From Paracoccus methylovorus (GTDB lineage: Bacteria > Pseudomonadota > Alphaproteobacteria > Rhodobacterales > Rhodobacteraceae): a DNA stretch of 64,000 nt. The first letter of the stretch is position 1. Every line of letters starts with the position of its first letter. A program made the position numbers and the translations under genes. Shown here in pieces: positions 1 through 7,945 of this stretch. Where the stretch lies: positions 62,001 through 126,000 of the forward strand of contig NZ_CP070369.1 in assembly GCF_016919705.1 (NCBI RefSeq), written 5' to 3'. The notes beneath the pieces are model-generated. The model saw only the letters and a program-made list of their open reading frames with translations. It was not told where the DNA came from and searched no databases.

Positions 1-1365
1 GCGATTGTTCTGGGCCACGCTGGCCTCCAGCCCCTTGGCATCGATGCCGATGGCCGCGGCCAGTCCGACCAGGGTCTCGGCCTGTTGCAGATAGCCGGCG
101 CGCAGCAATCGCCGCAGCCCTCGTCCGCCCGGCAGAACCAGCCCCAGCCCGTAGCGTTTGATAAAGCGCGAATCGACCACGAGCCACGCCTCGTGCAGAC
201 CGGCACGGATCATGCCCATGCAGAAATCGTGATAGCTGTCGGTTTCGTTGACAAAGCGCCGCCCGTCCGGGCCGACCGCGATCAGCCCCGGCTTGGCGCG
301 ATCCAGCAGGATATGCGGCCAGACCGACTGTGTCCCGTCAGGGTTTGTCAGGGTCGAGCACGGCATCCACAACCCGGCGCTGTCGCAGCCATTGTCGACG
401 GCCGCACCGGCACTGGTTTCGGCGATAGCGATCCCGTCGCCGGTGTTGCCGGCGGGCGCTTGCGAAAAAGCGGCGATCTGGCGCGGGAACAGGCGTTCGC
501 GCAGGGCCTTGTTCCAGCCGATGCCCCCCGTCGCCAGCACTACGCCGCGTCGCGCCCGGATGCGACGCAGGCCCTGCGGCGTATCGATGACCGCGCCAGT
601 GACGTGCCCGTCCTGTCGGATCAGGTCGACCATGGGGCTGTCAAAGCGGATAGGCACCTTGCGCTGGCGCAGGCTAAGAAGCAACTGCCCCACCAGCGCA
701 TTGCCCATCAGCAGCCGCGTGCCGCGCCGATGGCCGAGCCGGTCGCGGAAATGACCCAGCACCAGCCGCAGCGTGGTGCGCAGATTGCCAAGGCTGGCCA
801 AGGGGCTAAGCAGTGCGCCCAGCTCGGCGCGTCCCACCATCATTCCTCCCAACCCCATGAAGACATCGCGAGGCGGGCGCACCCGGTCGAAGTCGGTGCC
901 CAGCCTGCGTCCGTCGAACTGGACGGGTGCAAGGGCGCGGCCGCCAAAGGCCGATCCCGGCCCGTCCAGATAGTCGGGATGCGCGGTGGCGGCGATGAAA
1001 CGCACTTCGGAATTGGCCATGATCTCGGCGATGGCCTCGGCGCCCGAGGCAAGAAAGGCCGCGCGCTGCGCATCTCCGCCGCGATTGCCGACCACATGGC
1101 GCAGGAATTGCGCGGCCTCGTCCACGCTGTCGGGAACACCCGCCTGACGGCTTAATTCGGTGCCCGGGATCCATGCCGTCCCGCCCGAGGTCGCTGTAGT
1201 GCCGCCGACCATGCCGGTCTTTTCGCACAAGAGGACCGACATGCCGCGGAGCGCCCCGGTCAGGGCGGCCGTCATGCCGCCAGCCCCGGCGCCGATGACC
1301 AGCAGGTCGGTTTCCTCATCAAACCCACCCTGCGTTTGCGGGCCGGCCATGTCGTGCGTGGTCAT
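1..1365 (-). CDS. FAD-dependent dehydrogenase, fumarate reductase/ketosteroid dehydrogenase type (3' end outside window)
   Basis: The gene is open from an ATG at 1365 to the left edge, 455 codons, with no stop inside the window. It has a good ribosome site (AGAGGAAA) eight bases before the start. The N-terminus carries a dinucleotide-binding GAGAGG at residues 25-30, then an EKTGMVGGTTATSGG stretch typical of the FAD-binding-2 family (fumarate reductase flavoprotein, 3-ketosteroid delta1-dehydrogenase). A later GDGIAIAE segment fits the same fold. Such enzymes remove or add hydrogens across a C-C bond next to a carbonyl. It is divergent from the epimerase/ABC-transporter/SDR operon, so it probably acts on the same alicyclic or aromatic compound. 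That substrate is inference; the fold assignment is firm. Confidence 0.85.
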   Translation of the reverse strand, partial: MTTHDMAGPQTQGGFDEETDLLVIGAGAGGMTAALTGALRGMSVLLCEKTGMVGGTTATSGGTAWIPGTELSRQAGVPDSVDEAAQFLRHVVGNRGGDAQRAAFLASGAEAIAEIMANSEVRFIAATAHPDYLDGPGSAFGGRALAPVQFDGRRLGTDFDRVRPPRDVFMGLGGMMVGRAELGALLSPLASLGNLRTTLRLVLGHFRDRLGHRRGTRLLMGNALVGQLLLSLRQRKVPIRFDSPMVDLIRQDGHVTGAVIDTPQGLRRIRARRGVVLATGGIGWNKALRERLFPRQIAAFSQAPAGNTGDGIAIAETSAGAAVDNGCDSAGLWMPCSTLTNPDGTQSVWPHILLDRAKPGLIAVGPDGRRFVNETDSYHDFCMGMIRAGLHEAWLVVDSRFIKRYGLGLVLPGGRGLRRLLRAGYLQQAETLVGLAAAIGIDAKGLEASVAQNNR

Positions 1366-1444
1366 TGCGAATTTTCCTCTGGAGCTCCCTCTCGGCCGGC
1401 AAATTGCCACGGCTGGAGATTTATTGGAAGGAATTTTTATTCTT

Positions 1445-1455
1445 GAATACTATTC
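1445..1455. promoter_or_regulatory. palindrome GAATA-C-TATTC in a divergent promoter region
   Basis: A perfect 11-bp inverted repeat around a central C sits between the FAD dehydrogenase (start 1365) and the epimerase operon. Extended to 1443-1457 it reads TTGAAT-ACT-ATTCCA, one mismatch from a TGGAAT-N3-ATTCCA form resembling IclR-type operators. The surrounding DNA is AT-rich, as expected for a promoter. No regulator gene lies next to it in the window, so the cognate protein is unknown. Confidence 0.4.
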
Positions 1456-1501
1456 CATATTATGCCAGAACTTGCCACCGAGGAGAGCGGGAGGACGAGA
1501 A

Positions 1502-1549
1502 ATGCGGACATGGGGATTCGTCGGTTTGGCTCATGGGGTCCGGTCATGA
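1502..1549 (+). CDS. possible 15-codon leader peptide coupled to the epimerase gene
   Basis: A short frame starts at ATG 1502, seven bases after a strong ribosome site GGGAGG (1489-1494). It encodes MRTWGFVGLAHGVRS and stops at TGA 1547-1549, overlapping the epimerase ATG as ATGA. The epimerase start itself has only a weak GGGG upstream. This arrangement fits translational coupling through a leader peptide. It could also be a chance frame, with the epimerase starting at 1510 or 1462 in its own frame. No conservation can be judged from one sequence. Confidence 0.35.
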   Translation: MRTWGFVGLAHGVRS

Positions 1550-2427
1550 GCCGGGCGCTGCTGATCGGTGGAACCGGCTTTATCGGCCAGCGCGTCGCCA
1601 AGGCGCTGCTTGCGCAAGGGGTGGTGCCGCGCATTCTGGACCTGCCCGCCGCCATCGACCGTGTCGCCATGCCCGAGGGTTGCGAGATGGTTCCCGGCGA
1701 CGTGATCGACGCCGCCAGCCTTGCCGAGGCCGCGCGCGATTGTTCGGGCATCGTCCATCTGGCAGGCATCATGACCGTGGATTGCGCCCGCGACCCCGAG
1801 CGCGCGTTTCGCATCAACGTCATGGGCAGCCTCAACGTGTTCGAACTGGCGCGCGGGGCAGGGCTGCCGGTGGCCTATCTCAGCACGGCGGGGGTCTTTG
1901 GTCCGCAAAGCGCGACCCAGCCGTTGCCGATGACGCTTTACGGCGTGACCAAGCTGGCGGTCGAGGGGATCGCCCGCGTCTATGCGACGGACCACGGCGT
2001 GCCCAGTTTGGGGCTGCGGCCCTATATCGTTTACGGTCCCGGCATCAGCAGCGGTATCGCCGCAGGGCCGTCGATCGCGATTGCGGCCTCGGTGCGGCGC
2101 GAGCCGGCAGAGGTGCAGTTTTCCGGCCGCGTCGGCTTTGTCCATGTCGATGACGTGGCACGGCTGCTGGCCGCCGCCGTCACCCGCCCGATGCAGGGTG
2201 CGCATGTGCTGACCATGGCGGGCGATACCCGCGACATGGAGGATTTCATCGCCGAGCTTGCGCAGCAGACCGGATGGCGCGGCATCACCGTCGCGGGTCC
2301 TGCGCTGCGGATTCCGGCCGAACTGGCCTCGGACCCCGTGCCCGAATGGCTGGGCGCGCATCCCGTGACGCCGATAGGCGCGGGCATCGCCGCCGCAATT
2401 GCCGGGCTGCGACCGCCACAAGGCTGA
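1546..2427 (+). CDS. NAD-dependent epimerase/dehydratase-family protein
   Basis: An extended SDR-type protein of 293 residues from ATG 1546. It has a Rossmann GGTGFIG at residues 8-14, an HLAG stretch, and the catalytic YGVTK (Tyr132, Lys136). These are family marks of nucleotide-sugar epimerases and of 3-beta-hydroxysteroid or cinnamyl-alcohol dehydrogenase-like enzymes. Its position at the head of an ABC-importer/dehydrogenase operon suggests oxidation of an imported alcohol rather than sugar epimerisation. The open frame extends upstream to 1462, but homology begins at the chosen start (MSRALLIGG). The specific substrate is not recognised. Confidence 0.8.
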   Translation: MSRALLIGGTGFIGQRVAKALLAQGVVPRILDLPAAIDRVAMPEGCEMVPGDVIDAASLAEAARDCSGIVHLAGIMTVDCARDPERAFRINVMGSLNVFELARGAGLPVAYLSTAGVFGPQSATQPLPMTLYGVTKLAVEGIARVYATDHGVPSLGLRPYIVYGPGISSGIAAGPSIAIAASVRREPAEVQFSGRVGFVHVDDVARLLAAAVTRPMQGAHVLTMAGDTRDMEDFIAELAQQTGWRGITVAGPALRIPAELASDPVPEWLGAHPVTPIGAGIAAAIAGLRPPQG

Positions 2428-2456
2428 ACAGGCCCCAGGAAACAAGAGGAGGAAAC

Positions 2457-3656
2457 ATGTCCAGAACCATTCAGACTGCGGTCCAGGCACTGGCCCTGAC
2501 CACGTTGTGCAGCTTTGCCACCAGCCTTGCCGCGCAAGAGGGGCCGATCCGCATCGGCTTTGTCATGGCCAAGCAGGGCGCGCTGGCAGAACATGGCAAG
2601 CACCACAATCAGGGCACGATGCTGGCGCTGGAGCAGGCCGGCAACAAGGTGCGCGACCTGCCGGTCGAGGTGATCTGGCTTGACGAGCCGACGCCGCAGG
2701 ACGCCCAGCAGAACATGCAGCGCCTGATCGACGAACAGGGTGTCGTCGCCGTGCTGGGTGGCGGCAACAGTGCCACAGCCCTGGCGATGAGCGCCGTGGC
2801 CCAGCAGAACAAGGTGCCCTTCATCGCCACCAATGCGGCGGCGACCGACCTGACCGGATCGAAGTGCCATCGTTATACCTTCCGGGTGCAACTGCCGGTG
2901 AACCCGCAGGTGCGCGCCATCTCGACCGAGTTGGAGCAGCGCGGCACGAACTGGTATTACATGGCTGCGTCCTATGCCTTTGGGCAGGACATCGTGAACT
3001 CGTTCCAGGCTGAGCTGGACCGCATCGGCGGCACCTCGGTCGCGGTGGACGAAGCGCCGCTGAACACGCCCGACTATACCTCGTACATCCTCAAGATCCG
3101 CGCCGCGAAACCCGATGTCGTGGTGGGCGGTCTGGCGGGGGCCGATATCTCGACCTTCCTGAAACAGTGGAATGAGATGGGCATGAAGGATCGTATCCCT
3201 TTTGCCCAGATCGGCGTGGCCGATGCGGATATCTGGGGGATCGGCGCGCGGGCGGCGGCGGGGATCTATGCCAAGATCTGGTATTACGACAACCCGGAAA
3301 ACCCCGAAGAAGACAAGGCTTTCGCCGAGACCTACAAAGAGCGTTACGGTCACGCCGCACCCGACCGGGCGTGGATGGGCTGGTATTCGATGCGCACCCT
3401 GCTGCAGGCGCTGGAACAGTCGCAATCGCTGGAACCCGCCGACGTGGTGCAGGCGCTTGAAGCGTGGAAGGACGAAAGCCGCGGCACCTCGTTCCGCGCG
3501 TGGGACCACCAGATGCTGCATCCCATCGTCATTGCCGAGGCCAAGAAAGAGGTCACCGACGACCACGCCTTTCTTGACGTTCTCAGCATCGTGCCGGCCA
3601 GCGACGAGCTTTACGGCACCCCCGAACAGATTGGCTGCAACATAGGCAATCTGTAA
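2457..3656 (+). CDS. ABC transporter periplasmic substrate-binding protein (LivK/type I family)
   Basis: 399 residues from ATG 2457, preceded by a near-ideal ribosome site AAGAGGAGG. The N-terminus is a Sec signal peptide with cleavage expected after SLAA, followed by the mature start GPIRIGFV. The body has the features of a periplasmic-binding protein type 1 (Peripla_BP_6), including the GGGNSATALAMS ligand-loop region near the middle of lobe 1. The next genes encode LivH and a fused LivM-LivG-LivF, so it delivers a ligand to that importer. The family also binds aromatic acids and amides. The dehydrogenases around it suggest a ring carboxylate rather than leucine, which is inference. Confidence 0.9.
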   Translation: MSRTIQTAVQALALTTLCSFATSLAAQEGPIRIGFVMAKQGALAEHGKHHNQGTMLALEQAGNKVRDLPVEVIWLDEPTPQDAQQNMQRLIDEQGVVAVLGGGNSATALAMSAVAQQNKVPFIATNAAATDLTGSKCHRYTFRVQLPVNPQVRAISTELEQRGTNWYYMAASYAFGQDIVNSFQAELDRIGGTSVAVDEAPLNTPDYTSYILKIRAAKPDVVVGGLAGADISTFLKQWNEMGMKDRIPFAQIGVADADIWGIGARAAAGIYAKIWYYDNPENPEEDKAFAETYKERYGHAAPDRAWMGWYSMRTLLQALEQSQSLEPADVVQALEAWKDESRGTSFRAWDHQMLHPIVIAEAKKEVTDDHAFLDVLSIVPASDELYGTPEQIGCNIGNL

Positions 3657-3731
3657 CCCGACGCCCCCTGATCTTCATCTTCCAACCGTCCCTGCCGGCG
3701 TGGCGTCGGCAGGGCAGTGCCGGAGCATGTC

Positions 3732-4586
3732 ATGCTGGAACTTGTCCTGTCTCAGATCGCCAACGGTCTTGTCCTGGGATTTCTCTACGTCCTGATTGCC
3801 ATCGGCCTGTCGATCATCTTCGGCATGCTCGGCATCGTGAACTTTGCCCATGGCGCGATCTTCGCGCTTGGCGCCTATTTCGCCGTTACCATCGTGCCGG
3901 TGCTGGGCTGGTGGGGGCTGCTGCTGGTGCCGGTCGCCACCGCCGCGCTGGGGGTGGTCTTCGAGATCACGCTGATCCGCCGGCTTTACGGCAAAGAGCC
4001 GCTGTTCGGCCTGATCGTCACCTTTGGCCTTGCCCTGCTGATCGAGGCGCTGATCAAATTCATCTGGGGGCCCAGCGGCCGCCCGTTTTCCCCGCCGGAG
4101 TTCCTGCAGGGCTTTGTCGAGATCGGCCCGGTGCTGCTGACCAAGTACCGCATGGCGGTGATCGTCTGCACCATCGCGATCCTGCTGGCGCTTTGGTATC
4201 TGCTGGTGCGCACGCCCTTTGGCCGCATCATTCGCGCCGGCAGCGAGGACCGCGAGATGGTCGGCCTGCTGGGCATCAACGTGCCGCGCGTCTTTGTCGG
4301 CGTGGTGGCGCTAAGCTGCTGTCTGGCCGGCACCGCCGGCATGCTGGCCGCGCCGCTGTGGACCGTCGCCCCCTCGATGGCGGCAAGCGCGATCATGCCC
4401 GCCTTTGTCATCGTCACCATCGGCGGCCTTGGCTCTTATATGGGCGCGATCGTCGCCGGGCTGATGGTCGGGATCGTGACGGCGCTGACCATCCAGTTCT
4501 GGCCCGCCGCCGCGGGTGCCTCGATGTATGCGCTGATGGCGCTGGTCCTGCTGATCCGTCCCCGTGGCCTGTTCGGCGATCGCTAA
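3732..4586 (+). CDS. branched-chain amino acid-type ABC transporter permease, LivH family
   Basis: A hydrophobic protein of 284 residues with about eight membrane segments. It has the conserved LivH N-terminal pattern (FLYVLIAIGLSIIFGMLG, then NFAHGAIFALGAY) and a C-terminal GLGSYMGAIVAGLMVG. I chose ATG 3732, which follows a CGGAG ribosome site. An in-frame GTG at 3717 would add five residues. It pairs with the permease half of the downstream fusion protein to form the inner-membrane channel. A 75-base spacer separates it from the binding-protein gene. Confidence 0.92.
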   Translation: MLELVLSQIANGLVLGFLYVLIAIGLSIIFGMLGIVNFAHGAIFALGAYFAVTIVPVLGWWGLLLVPVATAALGVVFEITLIRRLYGKEPLFGLIVTFGLALLIEALIKFIWGPSGRPFSPPEFLQGFVEIGPVLLTKYRMAVIVCTIAILLALWYLLVRTPFGRIIRAGSEDREMVGLLGINVPRVFVGVVALSCCLAGTAGMLAAPLWTVAPSMAASAIMPAFVIVTIGGLGSYMGAIVAGLMVGIVTALTIQFWPAAAGASMYALMALVLLIRPRGLFGDR

Positions 4587-4598
4587 GGATAAAGCCCG

Positions 4599-7106
4599 AT
4601 GAACATCCGTTCCATTCTTTCCAGCCCGGTGCTTTTGGCCGCCGTGGTTTTCGTCGCGCTGACGATGCTCAGCTATCCGCTGGGCATCCCGATCAGCCGC
4701 ATCACCCAGATCGTGATCTATACGCTTTACGGCATGGGGGTGGCACTGCTGGTCAGCTATACCGGGCTGGTGCCCTTTGGCGCCTCGGTGTTCTTTGGCT
4801 GCGCGGGCTATGCGGTGGCGCTTGCCGCAAAGCATCTGGGCGGCAACGAGATCACTTCGCTGCTGTTCGCGGGGGTGTTCTCGCTGATCCTTGGCTTTGG
4901 CATCGGCGCGCTGATCCTGCGGCGCAGCGGTATCTATTTCTCGCTGCTGACGCTGGCCTGTTCGCAGATAGCCTATGAAATCGCCTTCAACTGGACGGCG
5001 GTGACGGGGGGCGAGAACGGGTTGCAGGGCGTGCCGCGGCCGCTGTTCGGTTCGGCCATCGCGTTCCATGTCTTTGTCGTCGTGACGGTGCTGGCCGGCA
5101 TCCTGTTCCTGTGGCGGCTGGTGCATTCGCCCTTTGGCCGCGCGTTGCAGGCGGTGCGCGACAACGAACAGCGCGTGGCCAGCCTTGGATATGACGTGCG
5201 TGGGCTGAAGCTGAAGGCCTTTACCATTTCAGCGGTGCTGGTGGGTTATGCCGGCGGGCTGCTGACGCTGATGATCCGGGGCGTTTATGCCAACAACCTG
5301 AACTGGCAGCACGCGGCGGATGCGCTGCTGATGACCATCCTTGGCGGCGTGCATCACTTCCTTGGCACGCTGTGGGGGGCCATCGCCTTTATCCTGTTGC
5401 AAGACCAGCTTTCCGCCACGACCGAGAACTGGTGGCTGATCTTTGCCCCCATCATCATCCTGATGGCGCTGCTGTCGCCCGAGGGGATCCAAGGGTTCGT
5501 GCGCAAGCTGCTGGGGAAATCCGACTGGACGCTGGTGCGCAACACCATACCGCCGCGCCCGGTCCGGATCGAGCCGTTTCACAGCAAGGCCGCGCAGGTG
5601 GACATGACCAAGCCCGTCATGTCGGTGCGCAAGATCTCGAAACGCTTCGGCTCGATCGTGACGGCGCGAGAGATCGACCTGGATGTCATGCCCTGCACGG
5701 TGCACAGCTTCATCGGGCCGAACGGCGCGGGCAAGACCACCTTCTTCAACATGCTGACCGGGCTGCTGCGGGCCGATCAGGGCGAGATCATGTTCGAGGG
5801 GCAGAACATCAACGGCCTGCCGATTCACAAGCGGGTCCGGCTTGGTATTGCGCGCTCGTTCCAGATCCTCAGCGTGTTCCGCCACCTGACGGTGTTCGAG
5901 AACGTCCGCTTTGCGGTTCAGGGCCAAAGCTCCAAGCGCAACGGCCTGTGGCGCGACGCGCATGATATCCAGGAAATCAACGCCCGCGCCTGGTCGCTGC
6001 TGCAAGTCGTGGGGCTGGTGGAACGTGCCAGCGAACAATGCTCGAACCTGTCGCATGGCGAGCAGCGGTTGCTGGAAATCGCCATCACTTTGGCGGCGGA
6101 CGCCAAGATCCTGCTGCTGGACGAGCCGCTGGCCGGTCTGGCCGAGGCGGATCGTCAGGTGGTGGGCAAGCTGATCCACAGTCTGGGCAAGACCCATGCC
6201 GTGCTGCTGATCGAACACGACATCGACCGGGTGCTGGAAATCTCGGACAGGCTGACGGTGCTGCATCAGGGCCGGCTGATCGCCGACGGCAAGCCTCATG
6301 ACGTGGCGCGCGATCATGCGGTGGTCGAGGCCTATATGGGCAATGCCCCCGAAGATACCACGACCATCCCGCTGGCCCCGCCCGATCCCTTGGCCCCCGC
6401 GAAAAAGACACTGATCAAGATCGAGAACCTGAAGGCGGGTTACGCCGGCAGCCAGATTCTGGACGGGCTGAACTTCGAAGTGCGCGCGGGCGAGGTGGTC
6501 GCGCTGCTGGGCCGCAACGGCGTGGGCAAAAGCACCACCCTGCGGGCGATGATGTCGGCGGTGGACATCACCTCGGGGCGGATCACGCTGGAGGGGCGCG
6601 ATATCACCAACATGCCCTCTTACGAGATCAACCGGCTTGGCATCTCGATGGTGCCCGAGGGGCGGCGGCTGTTTCACAACCTGACCGTGGCCGAGAACCT
6701 GATCCTGGCCCAGCGACCCGGCGGCATCACCGTCGAAGAGGTCTGGGAGCTGTTCCCCAAGCTGAAGATCCTGTGGAAACAAAAAGCGCAGGGGCTTTCG
6801 GGCGGCGAAAGGCAGATGGTGGCGGTGGCGCGCGCCCTGATGGTGCCGGGCAAGGTGATCTTGCTGGACGAACCGTTCGAGGGCCTTGCCCCGGCCGTCG
6901 TGCAGGACATCATGGACGCGGTGGTCAAGCTGCGCGACCGTGCCAGTCTGGTCATCGTCGAGCATCACGCCGAAAGCGTCCTGCCGATCACCGACCGCGC
7001 CTATATCATGGTCAACGGCCAGATCGCCTATGAAGGCAGCGCCTATGACCTCGCCCATGATCCCGCCACCCAGGCGCGCCTGCTGGGCGTCGCGGGTGAG
7101 CACTGA
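4599..7106 (+). CDS. fused ABC importer: LivM permease + LivG ATPase + LivF ATPase
   Basis: One continuous frame of 835 residues holds three proteins that are usually separate. Residues 1-310 are a LivM-type membrane domain. About 335-580 is a LivG-type ATPase with Walker A GPNGAGKTT (373-381), signature LSHGEQ and LLLDEPLAGL. About 605-835 is a LivF-type ATPase with Walker A GRNGVGKST (638-646), signature LSGGERQ and ILLDEPFEGL. All nucleotide-binding motifs are intact, so both ATP sites should work. With the upstream LivH it makes a minimal three-protein importer with fixed 1:1:1 stoichiometry. The second importer in this window (35689-40254) keeps the genes apart. A heptamer repeat covers the stop codon. 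Confidence 0.93.
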   Translation: MNIRSILSSPVLLAAVVFVALTMLSYPLGIPISRITQIVIYTLYGMGVALLVSYTGLVPFGASVFFGCAGYAVALAAKHLGGNEITSLLFAGVFSLILGFGIGALILRRSGIYFSLLTLACSQIAYEIAFNWTAVTGGENGLQGVPRPLFGSAIAFHVFVVVTVLAGILFLWRLVHSPFGRALQAVRDNEQRVASLGYDVRGLKLKAFTISAVLVGYAGGLLTLMIRGVYANNLNWQHAADALLMTILGGVHHFLGTLWGAIAFILLQDQLSATTENWWLIFAPIIILMALLSPEGIQGFVRKLLGKSDWTLVRNTIPPRPVRIEPFHSKAAQVDMTKPVMSVRKISKRFGSIVTAREIDLDVMPCTVHSFIGPNGAGKTTFFNMLTGLLRADQGEIMFEGQNINGLPIHKRVRLGIARSFQILSVFRHLTVFENVRFAVQGQSSKRNGLWRDAHDIQEINARAWSLLQVVGLVERASEQCSNLSHGEQRLLEIAITLAADAKILLLDEPLAGLAEADRQVVGKLIHSLGKTHAVLLIEHDIDRVLEISDRLTVLHQGRLIADGKPHDVARDHAVVEAYMGNAPEDTTTIPLAPPDPLAPAKKTLIKIENLKAGYAGSQILDGLNFEVRAGEVVALLGRNGVGKSTTLRAMMSAVDITSGRITLEGRDITNMPSYEINRLGISMVPEGRRLFHNLTVAENLILAQRPGGITVEEVWELFPKLKILWKQKAQGLSGGERQMVAVARALMVPGKVILLDEPFEGLAPAVVQDIMDAVVKLRDRASLVIVEHHAESVLPITDRAYIMVNGQIAYEGSAYDLAHDPATQARLLGVAGEH

Positions 7107-7124
7107 GCACTGAGCACTGAGCAA
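7097..7124. repeat. tandem heptamer TGAGCAC x3 plus a partial fourth copy across a stop codon
   Basis: TGAGCAC occurs at 7097-7103, 7104-7110 and 7111-7117, followed by TGAGCAA. The stop of the fused ABC gene (TGA 7104-7106) is the start of the second unit. Because seven is not a multiple of three, losing or gaining a unit shifts the frame but also offers another TGA. Slippage would therefore alter only the last residues or the spacing to the next ribosome site. Confidence 0.9.
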
Positions 7125-7135
7125 GGAAAAACCCC

Positions 7136-7945
7136 ATGGACCCATCCTTTTACATCGACGGCGCCACCCGGATCTATCCGATCATCGGCGATCCCATCGC
7201 GCAGGTGAAATCGCCCGCGGGCATGACGGCGGGTCTGGTGGCCCGGGGCCGGAATGCGGTGGTGGTCCCCGCCCTGACCTCGGTGGCGGATGTGGACGAT
7301 TACATCCGCACCTGCGGACGCACAGGCAATATCGACGGCATCATCGTCACCATCCCGCACAAGTTCGTGGCGCTGGAACATTGCGCCACCGCGACCGAGC
7401 GGGCGCGGATCTGCGGTTCGATCAACGTATTGCGACGCAATGCCGACGGCTCGTGGCATGGCGAGAATTTCGACGGTCTGGGGATGCTGGGCGGCATCCG
7501 GTCGCAAGGCGGCGCACCCGAGGGCAAGCGCACCTTGCTGGTCGGTGCAGGCGGGGCCGGGATGGCGATTGCGCAGGCGCTGCTGGAGGCCGGGGTCAGC
7601 CATCTGGCAGTGCATGACGTGGACAGCGAACGCCGCGACCGTCTGCTGGGCCGGATGGGCGAATTCTATGGCGATCGCGTGGGCGTTGGCTCGGATGATC
7701 CGGCGGGGTTCGAACTGGTGGTCAACGCCACGCCGATGGGGATGCGGCCCCAGGACCCCATGCCGGTGCAGGTCGAACGCCTGTCGCCAGAGGCTTTCGT
7801 CGGCTGCGTGATCACCGCGCCTGCGGTTTCGCCTTGGGTGGCCGCGGCACGGGCCAAGGGCTGCCGTGGCAGCGTGGGCATCGACATGTACAAGGCCGAA
7901 CAGCAGCTCATGCTTGATTTCTTCCTGACGGAGGAAGCGCAATGA
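7136..7945 (+). CDS. shikimate dehydrogenase-like NAD(P)-dependent oxidoreductase
   Basis: 269 residues in the AroE/YdiB/quinate dehydrogenase superfamily: IGDPIA near the start, VTIPHK with the catalytic lysine, NFDG with the catalytic aspartate, the nucleotide loop GAGGAG and a C-terminal YKAEQQ. Several substrate residues differ from true AroE. The usual HSKSP is QVKSP, so the first shikimate-binding serine is a valine; the following HN is MT; and NTDG is NFDG. It therefore probably reduces or oxidises a related hydroxy-cyclohexane or cyclohexene carboxylate rather than serving aromatic amino-acid synthesis. Its catabolic neighbours support that. The downstream SDR overlaps it by ATGA. Confidence 0.85.
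   Translation: MDPSFYIDGATRIYPIIGDPIAQVKSPAGMTAGLVARGRNAVVVPALTSVADVDDYIRTCGRTGNIDGIIVTIPHKFVALEHCATATERARICGSINVLRRNADGSWHGENFDGLGMLGGIRSQGGAPEGKRTLLVGAGGAGMAIAQALLEAGVSHLAVHDVDSERRDRLLGRMGEFYGDRVGVGSDDPAGFELVVNATPMGMRPQDPMPVQVERLSPEAFVGCVITAPAVSPWVAAARAKGCRGSVGIDMYKAEQQLMLDFFLTEEAQ

Noticed and set aside
5229..7145. A 638-residue open frame on the minus strand
   Set aside because: It is antisense to the two ATPase domains of the fused importer, with no protein-like features.
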